Under the pieces are notes generated by a model, which had not been told where the DNA came from, ran no database searches, and saw nothing but the letters and a program-made list of their open reading frames with translations. The translations under genes and the position numbers were made by a program. From NCBI RefSeq assembly GCF_014874095.1, contig NZ_JADBEB010000001.1, positions 6,448,001 to 6,512,000 of the forward strand: a DNA stretch of 64,000 nt. The letters are read 5' to 3'. Source of the stretch: Plantactinospora soyae. Lineage in GTDB: Bacteria; Actinomycetota; Actinomycetes; Mycobacteriales; Micromonosporaceae. Below, piece by piece: positions 37,701 to 45,083 of this stretch; position 1 is the first letter of the stretch; every line of letters begins with the position of its first letter.

Positions 37701-38106
37701 GACGCCGTCCGCGTCGTACACCTCGACCTGGGAGAGCGTGGCCGCGCTCAACGACGGGATCGACCCGCCGAGCTCCAACGACACCGTCAACCCGCGCTGG
37801 GGCACCTGGCCGAACACCGGCGCCCAGTGGGCCGAGCTGACCTGGCCGGCGGCCCGGACCCTGACCTCGGCCGAGGTCTACTTCTTCGACGACAACGGGG
37901 GAGTACGGGTACCGGCGTCCTGGAAGCTCCAGTACTGGACCGGCAGCGCGTACGCGGACGTGCCCGGTGCCAGTGGCTATCCGACCGCGTTGAACCAGTA
38001 CAACCGGGTCACCTTCCCCAGCCTCGGCACCTCCCGGCTGCGGGTGGCGCTGACCAGCGGAGCGGGTTCGGTCGGGCTGCTGGAGGTCAAGGCCTACAGC
38101 CCGTGA
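34774..38106 (+). CDS. Secreted (alpha/alpha)-barrel glycoside hydrolase-like protein with two discoidin-like modules
   Basis: The protein has 1110 residues from ATG 34774 (GGAGGTGACCCG upstream). A Sec signal ends near APGTPAMAA. Residues about 30-320 are beta-rich. Residues about 320-720 have the helical-barrel text of GH63/MGH1-like hydrolases (YYRWWLMRFNYLDVDIPGQD, VEGALGYNNAIVLTQPMH, WKEINNYYPYSVGLMP, NEFWADWNGSSRTINYRSW). I cannot assign a CAZy family. Then come an F5/8-type C module (NLAQGATATASYTASG onward) and, after an acidic DPDPDPDPEPEPG linker, a module almost identical to that of the peptidase at 30838. It probably cleaves arabinose-containing oligosaccharides with the GH127-type enzyme. 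Confidence 0.78.
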   Translation: MRFAPGRKRRFRAAGLVVVLAATGALAAPGTPAMAAQTIGFPTFSGPAVPAPPVGYDTGNTMQAIYNAESGGTDFWMDRLLGRPGNDPAGTWLMSRGRGMFMYTHNPSVIGFGGNAAYWDNISGQNAYAVAVTPGTFTEQVSSRWQSPSHWRGVYTSGSVRVEVSKFITGQNVAVTNLNVVNTGSGSATVQLRATSPYATTGSGSELTGTRAVKNGLTTLYPRLSGDGFTVSSGGLNRSVTLAAGASLRTKVQLGFVANEIPESLAEYNAYQGYTPATAFATHVRAYNRWWAENIPYIDVPDAAIKKNVYYRWWLMRFNYLDVDIPGQDFQFPTSVEGALGYNNAIVLTQPMHIDDLKYLRNPIYSYGPWTSIGQVSRNGRFMDNPGDPENWSNSYTQYVAEAAWRSYQIHGGQPAIAANLARYAEQDVKGQLATYDTNNNGVIEYDWGAMTGNDADAVSFHWRSGNLDRAEGAYVWSNAMAAVQAYTLLGNTAKANEMQTIANRIRDGIVNVLWNPSRQLLEHKHVSTNTHVPWKEINNYYPYSVGLMPNTDQYRQALRLYDDPAEYPIFPFFTANQRDKAAAAAAGQPGSNNFSTINSTVQFRLYSSVLRNYPNQWMTAENYKQLLYWNAWAQYIGGNTQWPDANEFWADWNGSSRTINYRSWIHHNILGSSNWTVVEDVAGLRPRNDNQIELSPININWSHFAVNNLKYRNMDLSVVWDDPADGVTRYSGVPQGYSVYLNGTRAFTVDRITRVLYNPATGAVTLPAGGTTSFSTAVAGLQLPQQVVQNSARMVDMFAKAGADLTSTTANLAQGATATASYTASGTSTGAAIDGFPINEPIWGGYGSPNAVDSYEVNFGQSRAVDEVRLWFRNDRATNRYRPPASYNVQYWNGTAWVDAAAQAKSPGTPQSNYNRVGFTPASTARLRVQFTHASGAAKTGLTEIKIYNRGGTNPDPDPDPDPEPEPGGNVAGAATPSASYTSTWESVAALNDGIDPPSSNDTVNPRWGTWPNTGAQWAELTWPAARTLTSAEVYFFDDNGGVRVPASWKLQYWTGSAYADVPGASGYPTALNQYNRVTFPSLGTSRLRVALTSGAGSVGLLEVKAYSP

Positions 38107-38113
38107 CCCCGAC

Positions 38114-38149
38114 CGTCGGGTACGGCGGCCCGGACCGCCGTACCCGACG
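38114..38149 (+). terminator. Terminator of the glycan operon
   Basis: Fifteen paired bases (cgtcgggtacggcgg with ccgccgtacccgacg) close a six-base loop, starting eight bases after the stop of the large hydrolase. A second weaker hairpin (38170-38202) follows. Confidence 0.85.
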
Positions 38150-38298
38150 ATAGGCCCGGCAACCCGTCCGGCCGGCGGCAGCCCCCTCGACTGTCGCCGG
38201 CCGGACGGACACATGCCGGCCTATCGCCGGTCTTCAGGGGTGACCAGGCGCTACCGGGCCCGTGGTGGGATCATGGGGCCGGTAAGGAGGGCGCAGCC

Positions 38299-38691
38299 AT
38301 GTCCCAGCCGAACACGCAGGAGTCCTGCCAGGCCGAGCACACCAGCGCCTGTACGGTTCGTGAGGTTCTCGACCGGGTGGGCGGTAAGTGGAGTATCGGG
38401 ATCATCATCGCCGCCAGCGACGGTCCGGTCCGGTTCACCGAACTGGAGCGGTCCATCGAGGGAATCAGCCGACGGATGCTCACCCTTACCCTCCGTCACC
38501 TCGAACGGGACGGCCTGCTGACCCGTACCGTCTTTCCCACCGTGCCGCCGAGGGTCGAGTACGTCGCCACCGAGATGGCCCGGGAACTCTACGAGTCCCT
38601 GGTCAGCCTCACCGGCTGGGCGCAACGCCATCGCGAGGCGATCGCCGCCGCCCGGGACGCGTACGACCGCGAGCGCGGCCTTGCCGGCTGA
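38299..38691 (+). CDS. HxlR-family transcriptional regulator
   Basis: The protein has 130 residues from ATG 38299 (AAGGAGG upstream). The winged-helix core is typical: [59 protein letters not shown] and [15 protein letters not shown]. HxlR proteins are small dimeric regulators that often sense aldehydes, oxidants or electrophiles through cysteines. Two N-terminal cysteines ([13 protein letters not shown]) are candidates here. No divergent target gene is obvious. The neighbour at 38703 converges 11 bases away. Confidence 0.93.
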   Translation: MSQPNTQESCQAEHTSACTVREVLDRVGGKWSIGIIIAASDGPVRFTELERSIEGISRRMLTLTLRHLERDGLLTRTVFPTVPPRVEYVATEMARELYESLVSLTGWAQRHREAIAAARDAYDRERGLAG

Positions 38692-38702
38692 ACCATGCTT
38701 CC

Positions 38703-39329
38703 TCACCATGACGGCGAGGACACGTCTGCCGCGGATGCCCGTTTGCGGAGAACCAGGTAGGAGGTTCTGGCCGGCTGGTGCTGGCACCCCAGGACGACGC
38801 CGAGAGCTTGTCGGATGAGGTCGCGAACCTGGAGCGCCGCGACGAGCCCGGTGATGAGTTGTTCCCTGCCGGCATCCGCGGCGGCGGGCTGTCCGGCCCG
38901 GGTCGGGTCGACGTCGTAGGCGATCCGTACGCCACTGGTGAAAGATGCCATCGGGTCGGGACTGCGGCCGTAGAGGTTGAGGGCGGCGATCGCCACGGTG
39001 CCATCGGCGAACAGCGGGATCGACAGTGACGCGGGTATGCCGAGGCGTCGGGCCATGTCGCGGTATCCCGGCCACGTCGCGGTTGCCGCGATGTCCGGGA
39101 CGTTCACCGCCTTGCCCGAGGTGAGGGCGTCGAGGCAGGGGCCGGCGGCATCGGCGTACTGGGCCAGGTCGACGGCCAGTGCGACGTCGCTGCTGGTCGC
39201 CACGGTCGTCAACGAGCCAGCGCGCGGTGCGGTCACCGACGCGTAGCTGACCTGCTCGGCAAGGCTCACGGTGATCGAAGCGATGGCGACGAGATGGTCC
39301 TCAAGGGAAGCGGTGCCATCGGTGGCCAC
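38703..39329 (-). CDS. GAF domain protein with ANTAR-like C-terminus
   Basis: About 208 residues from GTG 39329; a GTG at 39386 is the upstream alternative. Residues 10-140 are a GAF sensor domain (VAIASITVSLAEQV, AGPCLDALTSGKAVNVPDIA, RRLGIPASLSIPLFADG, IAALNLYGRSPDPM). The last 60 residues resemble an ANTAR RNA-binding helix bundle (VAALQVRDLIRQALGVVLGC). However, they lack the standard A-x-x-x-L-R/ARK pattern and stop early (SAADVSSPSW), so anti-termination activity is doubtful. Such proteins act as signal-dependent regulators of transcript elongation in actinomycetes. Confidence 0.78.
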   Translation of the reverse strand: MATDGTASLEDHLVAIASITVSLAEQVSYASVTAPRAGSLTTVATSSDVALAVDLAQYADAAGPCLDALTSGKAVNVPDIAATATWPGYRDMARRLGIPASLSIPLFADGTVAIAALNLYGRSPDPMASFTSGVRIAYDVDPTRAGQPAAADAGREQLITGLVAALQVRDLIRQALGVVLGCQHQPARTSYLVLRKRASAADVSSPSW

Positions 39330-39612
39330 AGACCGATCATCTGGTCGGACCCCGGCACAGTAGCCCGACTCACTGTTTCGGGACACCGTGCATCCCGGTC
39401 AGCCGTGGTGTGGTGGCGCGGTCGACGACCAGCGCGGCATAGCTCTCTGAGGTAGGCAACCAGTGCTCCCGGTGATGCGCCTGTGGCCAGGACACCGCCG
39501 GGGACTGGGGCGGTTGCGATACGTTCCTACCCTATGTCATCAACCGGCTCGTACGCGTGACTGAAATTGTGCCATTCTCATCGTTACCGACGATCCGGGC
39601 CGGTCGCAGAGC
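39330..39612. other. Intergenic region without a recognised gene
   Basis: A short minus-strand reading (EHWLPTSESYAALVVDRA) ends at a stop near 39373 and looks coding-like, but it matches no family I know. It may be a gene remnant. Nothing else was seen up to the terminator at 39613. Confidence 0.3.
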
Positions 39613-39654
39613 GGAGCCGGCCGGTGCGGCCGCGTTGCCGCACCGGCCGGCTCC
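39613..39654. terminator. Strong terminator hairpin
   Basis: A perfect 17-base stem (ggagccggccggtgcgg with ccgcaccggccggctcc) closes an 8-base loop. It lies 53 bases beyond the stop of the BON gene on the minus strand and is symmetrical enough to work both ways. Confidence 0.85.
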
Positions 39655-39706
39655 GGCCAGGGAGTGGAGCGGTGGAGCCGTCAGGGACGGCGGGTGGGAT
39701 CTGGGC

Positions 39707-40375
39707 TCAGGCGGTGACGGTGAGGTGGTTCTGCACGCCGGTCACTCCGAGGCCCGACCACGCCACGTTCTCGGACTGACGGCGCTCGGCCCACGATCGG
39801 ACGGACCCGCGCAGCGTCACCTCCGCGCCGTTGACCTCGGTCCTGATCTGGGCGGAGTCGAGTTGCGCGTTGCGCAGGATGGCCGCGTCGATCGCGGTCT
39901 TCAGGTCGGACGCCGGCGTGGCCGGGGACAGGACGATGGCGTTGGTGACCGCGGTGACACCCTTGAGGTACATGACGGCGCGCGCGGCGGCCTCCCGTTG
40001 GTACTGACGGGTGGCGGTACCGGACAGGGTGACGATGTGATCGCGGACGTCGGCCGTGATCGTCTCGGACGGTACGTCGACCGCCCAGCTGAGCATCTGG
40101 TTCGCCGCGTCGGCGATGTCACCGTCCCTGGTGCCGGCCGCGTCCGGGTCGCGCACCACGATGTCGATCGTGACGGCCTGGACGCCGGCCACCCGCATGG
40201 CTGCCCGTTTCGCCGTGTGCCGCTCGGGCAGGCTGCCGACGTCGCCGGAGAGCGTCACCACGCCAGCGTTTGCCAGCACCACGAGATGTGCGGCGTCGAC
40301 GCTGGAATCGAAGAGCAGTTCGTCGGTGACGTTGGTCTGCAGGTCCTTGTCGCTTCTCCGGATCGTCTGTGTCAT
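39707..40375 (-). CDS. BON-domain protein, three repeats
   Basis: The protein has 222 residues from ATG 40375. Three BON domains follow one another: residues about 12-75 (DELLFDSSVDAAHLVVLANA, GVVTLSGDVGSL), 85-150 (ITADVRDHIVTLSGTATR, AVMYLKGVTAVTNAI) and 160-222 (DAAILRNAQLDSAQIRTEVN, AEVTLRGSVRSWAER). There is no signal peptide, so the protein appears cytoplasmic, unlike the OsmY paradigm. It probably binds membranes or ligands under osmotic or other stress. It lies just downstream of the SigB/F-type sigma gene on the same strand. Confidence 0.9.
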   Translation of the reverse strand: MTQTIRRSDKDLQTNVTDELLFDSSVDAAHLVVLANAGVVTLSGDVGSLPERHTAKRAAMRVAGVQAVTIDIVVRDPDAAGTRDGDIADAANQMLSWAVDVPSETITADVRDHIVTLSGTATRQYQREAAARAVMYLKGVTAVTNAIVLSPATPASDLKTAIDAAILRNAQLDSAQIRTEVNGAEVTLRGSVRSWAERRQSENVAWSGLGVTGVQNHLTVTA

Positions 40376-40474
40376 AGGCCAACCATGACCCCTCCGGCTG
40401 CCAACGGACGAGTTGATTTGGTCAATATTCGAATGAATCTTGATTTTCATTCTAAATTGCACCTGTTTAACAGG

Positions 40475-41245
40475 TTATGCCGGCCTATTCGGTGCGGCAT
40501 TGTTCGTCACCCGCCCCGGAGCGACCTTCAGTCGGGTGAGCGCCTGTTTCAGCAGTCGGGATACGTGCATCTGGGACACGCCCACCTCGGCGGCGATCTG
40601 GATCTGCGTCAGGTGGCCGTAGTACCGCAGGGTGAGGATGCGGCGTTCACGTAGGGGCAGCGCGGCCAGGAGTAGTCGTACGGTCAGACGGTCGTCCACG
40701 TGGGAGTAGTGCGGGTCGACGCCGCCGAGCAGGTCGATGCGGTCGACGCCGCCTCTCGCGGAGGACGGCGTGTTCAGGGACGCCAGGTGGTAGACCTGCC
40801 CCGCGCCGATGACGGCCTGTAGGGCATCGATGGTGACGTGCAGGTGATCGGCGAGCTCTTCGGGGGTCGGGGCACGGCCCCACCGCTGGCTGAGTTCGCC
40901 GGTGGCGGTGCCGACCTCGCGGGTCAGCTCCTGGGCCGAGCGCGGCACCCGCATGCCCCAGGCGGTGTCCCGGAAGTGCCGCTTGAGGGCGCCGAGAATG
41001 GTCGGGACGGCGTAGGCGGCGAAGGGGCTCTGCCGGCCCGGATCGTAGCCGTCGACGGCCTTGATCAGGGCGAGCGCGGCGACCTGGCGCAGGTCGTCGA
41101 GGAGTTCACCGCGTCCGGCGTAGCGGCGGGCCAGTCGGTTGGCCATCGGCAGGTTCTCCTCGATGGCCCGGGTGCGCAGTCTGGTGCGGCCGGGATGCCG
41201 GGCGGGCAGGTCGGCGCGTTGGCGTAACAGTTGTTCGGTGTTCAT
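40475..41245 (-). CDS. SigB/SigF-family RNA polymerase sigma factor
   Basis: About 256 residues from ATG 41245. The frame stays open to 41404 with TTG and GTG options, so the start is uncertain. Region 2 reads ENLPMANRLARRYAGRGELLDDLRQVAALALIKAVDGYDP, in which YAGRG and the DLRQV core are typical of stress/sporulation sigma factors. Region 3 has VPRSAQELTREV and region 4 has LPLRERRILTLRYYGHLTQI and GVSQMHVSRLLKQAL. Actinobacteria carry many SigF/B paralogues, controlled by anti-sigma factors encoded nearby or elsewhere. None is adjacent here. It probably directs general stress genes, perhaps including the BON gene. Confidence 0.93.
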   Translation of the reverse strand: MNTEQLLRQRADLPARHPGRTRLRTRAIEENLPMANRLARRYAGRGELLDDLRQVAALALIKAVDGYDPGRQSPFAAYAVPTILGALKRHFRDTAWGMRVPRSAQELTREVGTATGELSQRWGRAPTPEELADHLHVTIDALQAVIGAGQVYHLASLNTPSSARGGVDRIDLLGGVDPHYSHVDDRLTVRLLLAALPLRERRILTLRYYGHLTQIQIAAEVGVSQMHVSRLLKQALTRLKVAPGRVTNNAAPNRPA

Positions 41246-41674
41246 CGGCGGGTAGGCCGGTCGGGTGCCAAGGACCGGGGCATCGGCGTGGACCCTCGGA
41301 AAGGGCTGTCGAGGGCGGCCGGCGACCGGCATCGTCGATTCGGCGGGACGAACCGACGTGGCGGTGCCCAGGTCAGGTCCGGGAAGAATGCTCACGGTGA
41401 TCAACGCCCTTTGGGATGTCGCCGCAGCGTGCCGGCGGAAACGGCACCTGGTGATCGAGGCGCCGAAAGTCGCTGGGTGCGACCGCGGGGTCCGGGCGGC
41501 GAAGGAATGCCAGCGTTGACGCTGACTGGCGGATCAGTGTGAAAGGCCGATCTGCAATTATTCTACGCCCCGATCGGGTCGGCACGACCGGCTCGGCACG
41601 GCGGGATCGAACCGGGCCTCGGCCCACTGGCCGACGCCGCCGCCGGCTGGCCCTCGCCGCCCCGGTCTGGAAGA
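41246..41674. other. Intergenic region upstream of the sigma factor
   Basis: No separate gene was recognised. Part of it may encode an N-terminal extension of the sigma factor. It also separates the sigma gene from the 3' end of the nuclease gene. Confidence 0.4.
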
Positions 41675-43270
41675 TCAGCTCTCGTGCGTGTCGATCCGGG
41701 CCCGGACCTCGGCATGCTCGGCGAGCAGGTGCAGCAGGTTCGATCCGTCGATCAGCTCCAACGGCTTGCCCGAGGCGAACTCGAACGACTCCGGACCGTA
41801 GCCACTGGTCGTGACGAGGATGCCCTTGGTCGCCCCCTCGCCCAGCACCGTGCCGAAGAGATCCCGGACCGCCGAGACGTCCATCGGGCCACGGTGCCGT
41901 CGCGCCTGGATGACCACCTTGCCGCCGAAGATCGGCCGAGGATCGAAGGCCACGAAGTCGACGCCGCCGTCCGGCGCCGCCCGGGTCGTCCTGGTCTCCA
42001 GACCGAGCCTGCCGAACAGGTCCCGGATCACCTTCTCGAACTCGGCCCGGCTCATGGTGAGCAGATTGGCCCGCTGGTCCAGGTCGGCCAGCACGTCGAC
42101 CTCGTCGACGAAGCGCTTGTCGACGACGTCGAACTCCAGCACCGGCCGGACCTCCACCAGATCCTCGGGCCGGGACGACATCGTGGCCCGCAGGTGCCGC
42201 AGGCAGGCCGCCGGAAGCACCTTGCCGAGGTTGATCGCGGTGAACGAGTCCCGGCTGGTCCGCAGCGTCACCAGGCACGGGCGCACCGACTGTCCGGTGC
42301 CCGGATGGGTGGTGTCGACGATGCCGTTGAAGACGATCGTCTCCACCAGTCGGGTCCGGTCGGCCTCGAACAGCTCGTGCACCGTACGCAGCGCCACCTG
42401 GGTTATCAGGTCGGCGTACCGGCGGTGGATGTCGTCGGCCGGCCGGGCCGTCACCTGCACCTCGTCCCGCGCCTTGACGTACCGGTACTCCTGGATCGTC
42501 GGAACGACGTCGACGGTCGGCAGCAGGTACTCGACGACGATCAGCCGGGAGTCCGGAACGTACGCGAGCCGGTAGCGCTGCGGGAAGTCGTCCGGGTAGA
42601 CCGAGTTGCCGAGTACCAGCCCGAAGTACTTGACCACGGCGTTCGGCTCGGCGGCGGCCAGTGCCGCGCCGAACTCGTCGATCTCGGTGTTGTGGCCGGC
42701 CACCTGCGCGTCGAGCTGCTGGCAGTGCAGGTCGTACTTCCGCCTGGCCTGGGTGAGCCGCTGCTCCCGGGCCTTCTCGGCGGCGCTGTACTTCGCCTTG
42801 GCCTTCTCGAACGCCTGTTCCGCCTCGGTCAGCAACTGCTGGTACCTGGTCTCGCCGCCGAACATCTTGCCCAGGGCCTTCGGCTCGGGCGGCGCGAACC
42901 GGCGCCAGTCCGGCGCCCGCAGCGGCATGCCGAGATCACCCGGCTGGAACTGCGGATGGTTGGCCCGCTTCTTCAGCCGTTCGAGGTCGATGTGGTCGTC
43001 GATGTCCAGCGTCGTCTGCAACAGGGTGTCGAGCTCGTCCAGCTGGGACTGGAGATTCGCGTTTGCGGCAGCCACCCGTGCCGACCGGGCCTCGACGTAG
43101 AGCCGCTTGCGATCGCGCTCGTCCGCCTCGGCCGCGCGCTCGGCGGCCCGTCGCGCGTGTTCGGCCTCCCAGAGCATCTGTTGGTGCTGCTGGTACGGGG
43201 TGGTCGACGCCCGTTGCTGCGCGTGCACCTGCTGCGCGTGCGCCCGCTGCATCTGCCCCATGATGCCCAT
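41675..43270 (-). CDS. Mrr-like restriction endonuclease domain protein with coiled coil
   Basis: The protein has 531 residues from ATG 43270. Residues 10-75 and 140-195 are charged coiled coils (AEHARRAAERAAEADERDRK; AEQAFEKAKAKYSAAEKA). A beta-rich middle follows. Residues about 420-525 are an Mrr_cat endonuclease fold (FEKVIRDLFGRLG, APDGGVDFVAFDP, GGKVVIQARRHRG, AVRDLFGTVLGEGATKGILV). The expected catalytic QxK is QAR here, so the lysine is replaced by arginine. Mrr enzymes cut modified or foreign DNA. Similar stand-alone proteins are common in actinomycetes with unknown targets. Activity is uncertain because of the substitution. Confidence 0.82.
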   Translation of the reverse strand: MGIMGQMQRAHAQQVHAQQRASTTPYQQHQQMLWEAEHARRAAERAAEADERDRKRLYVEARSARVAAANANLQSQLDELDTLLQTTLDIDDHIDLERLKKRANHPQFQPGDLGMPLRAPDWRRFAPPEPKALGKMFGGETRYQQLLTEAEQAFEKAKAKYSAAEKAREQRLTQARRKYDLHCQQLDAQVAGHNTEIDEFGAALAAAEPNAVVKYFGLVLGNSVYPDDFPQRYRLAYVPDSRLIVVEYLLPTVDVVPTIQEYRYVKARDEVQVTARPADDIHRRYADLITQVALRTVHELFEADRTRLVETIVFNGIVDTTHPGTGQSVRPCLVTLRTSRDSFTAINLGKVLPAACLRHLRATMSSRPEDLVEVRPVLEFDVVDKRFVDEVDVLADLDQRANLLTMSRAEFEKVIRDLFGRLGLETRTTRAAPDGGVDFVAFDPRPIFGGKVVIQARRHRGPMDVSAVRDLFGTVLGEGATKGILVTTSGYGPESFEFASGKPLELIDGSNLLHLLAEHAEVRARIDTHES

Positions 43271-43537
43271 GTGCGTCCCCGATCACCGTCCGAGCACCGG
43301 TTACCGCGAGTTACCGGTGGCATCCCTTCCCCCGAATTGACGCTCCTGCCCCCGGCCTGACGTCAACCGTCGTCCCACGACTCATGCACATTTTCGTCCC
43401 AAGGTGACGGGTCCGTCCAGCGGGGACCTCAGGGTAGCGCCACGGGGCGAAGCGGTCGTGCCGGAAGCGGAACGCCCCAGGTGGCGCCGGGGGTGGCCAG
43501 TCCCCGGGCCGGGTCGGGCGGTGCTAGGGTGCCGCGC

Positions 43538-44041
43538 GTGACCGACGCAGACGTGCACCTCGTCGCCCAGCCGCGCCTCGACACCGTCGTGACGGAGTTC
43601 CAGACCGACACGCGGCGGCTACGCAGCGACTATGCCGGGATGGCCTGGCTCGGCGACCGTCCGGATTCCGAGAGTGGCCTGCTGGGCCCGGACTACCGGC
43701 AGCGGAACGTGGACTCGCAGTTGTTCCTGCCCGACACCCACTGGTACGACCTGGACGCGCTCGACGACGTCGAGGTGCAGGTCACCGTTGGTCTGCTCCA
43801 GGTGGCCAGTACGGCGCTGCGGACCCAGGGACTGGTCGGTGCCGTCGCCGAACCGGTCGTCGAGTTCTTCGAGCACCCCGAGGGACTGCCGGGGGTGGGA
43901 CTCTGCCTGGGCCTGCGCGGTCAGATCTTCTCCAACCTCGGGCTGAGCTACCGGGTGACCGTGCTGTCGGGTCCCGAAGCGGTACTCCGGCCCGGCGAGG
44001 TCGACCGGTCCGAGGACGAGGACACCGCCACCGAGGAGTGA
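43538..44041 (+). CDS. Hypothetical acidic protein, leaderless
   Basis: The protein has 167 residues from GTG 43538, seven bases after a TAGGGT box, indicating a leaderless transcript. An earlier in-frame start at 43481 lacks support. The sequence is acidic (DLDALDDVEVQVTVGLLQVA, ending DRSEDEDTATEE), with YRQRNVDSQLFLPDTHWYD in the middle and no signal or membrane segment. I recognise no family. It is convergent with the DUF1775 gene, 8 bases away. Confidence 0.6.
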   Translation: MTDADVHLVAQPRLDTVVTEFQTDTRRLRSDYAGMAWLGDRPDSESGLLGPDYRQRNVDSQLFLPDTHWYDLDALDDVEVQVTVGLLQVASTALRTQGLVGAVAEPVVEFFEHPEGLPGVGLCLGLRGQIFSNLGLSYRVTVLSGPEAVLRPGEVDRSEDEDTATEE

Positions 44042-44049
44042 CTGGTCGG

Positions 44050-44880
44050 TCACTCCCGTAGTCGCCAGCCCTTTCCCCGTTCCGAAGTCCGTGCCGGCGT
44101 CGGGTCAGGGTCCGTACCCGGGTCTGGCGTACCCGGATTCGACCCGGCGGTCGCGGCGACGACCGTCGGACGGCGGAGGTACAGCCAGCCGGCGACCGCC
44201 AAACCGCAGAGCAGCCCGATGGCCAGTCCGACGGCCAACGGACCAAATCCGCTGTCGTCGTCGGCCGGGGCGGCGCTGTCCTGCGCCTGCGCTCCGTTGG
44301 CTCCGGTGCCCTCCGCGCCGGTCTGACCCGGCGGGGTGGCCGGCGGTGCCAGGGTCAGCACCGGGGCCGGGAACTCCGGTCGCGGGACCTCGGCCGACGG
44401 CGGCTGGTTCCAGTTCGTCACGTGGCCGTCGGAGTACGTCTGCACGACGCCGAAGGTCATCTGGTCGGTCTGTGGCATCGGCCCCAGCGAGATGATCAGT
44501 TCGGCTCCGCCGCTGCCGGCCGCCGGGGCGCCGGACCGGGTCCAGACGATGCTGCCGACCACCTCGGTCACCTGACCGTGGTGAATCGCGCCGAGCGTCT
44601 GGTCGACCTTTCGCATGGTTATCCGGGGTGCCCAGTCGGGAACCGACATCGGGTACGTCTCCGCGACCGGCGCCGACTCCGGCATCAGCAGTTCGACCTT
44701 GGTGGTGTACGCCGATGCCCGGTCCTCGCTCACCCGGAACGTCAGCTTCGCCGAGTCGCCCTGTACGGCCTGCCCCGGTGTCATCGTCACGTCCGCCATC
44801 GCGGGCGCGGCACCGAGGGTCGCCGCCGCGATCGCTGACGTCACGACGCCGAGAACCCAGCACAATGCCCTGTGACCCAC
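44050..44880 (-). CDS. DUF1775 (YcnI-like) membrane-anchored copper-associated protein lacking the N-terminal His
   Basis: The protein has 276 residues from GTG 44880, preceded by AAGGGA. Signal peptide cleavage is likely after APAMA. The DUF1775 domain follows: TMTPGQAVQGDSAKLTFRVS, TTKVELLMPE, PMSVPDWAPRITM, VVGSIVWTRSG and FGVVQTYSDGHVTNW. A proline/alanine linker, a membrane helix (GPLAVGLAIGLLCGLAVAG) and a basic tail complete it. YcnI proteins normally begin AHV, with the free N-terminal His binding copper. This one begins ADV, so the His is an Asp. It is divergent from the copper monooxygenase gene at 45084. Confidence 0.85.
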   Translation of the reverse strand: MGHRALCWVLGVVTSAIAAATLGAAPAMADVTMTPGQAVQGDSAKLTFRVSEDRASAYTTKVELLMPESAPVAETYPMSVPDWAPRITMRKVDQTLGAIHHGQVTEVVGSIVWTRSGAPAAGSGGAELIISLGPMPQTDQMTFGVVQTYSDGHVTNWNQPPSAEVPRPEFPAPVLTLAPPATPPGQTGAEGTGANGAQAQDSAAPADDDSGFGPLAVGLAIGLLCGLAVAGWLYLRRPTVVAATAGSNPGTPDPGTDPDPTPARTSERGKGWRLRE

Positions 44881-45083
44881 TGAGAAGTCCCTTCGTCCGG
44901 CCGACACTCCAGGTAGTTCGGCCCCGGGGCGGAAAAGGTTCAACTGACGGGCCGGTATGTTACGCCGTCGCTTTCGACGGGCATTTGCGGCCGGTCGCGA
45001 GATATCCTCGGATTGTTCCGACTTTCATCGGACAGTTCCCGATGAGCCCGGATCCTGCCTGAAGGCTCGGCGTTAGGAAGAAC

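Noticed and set aside
34639-38214. A 1191-codon minus-strand frame opposite the large hydrolase
   Set aside because: The plus strand carries a signal peptide, barrel motifs and two discoidin modules. The opposite frame is a shadow.
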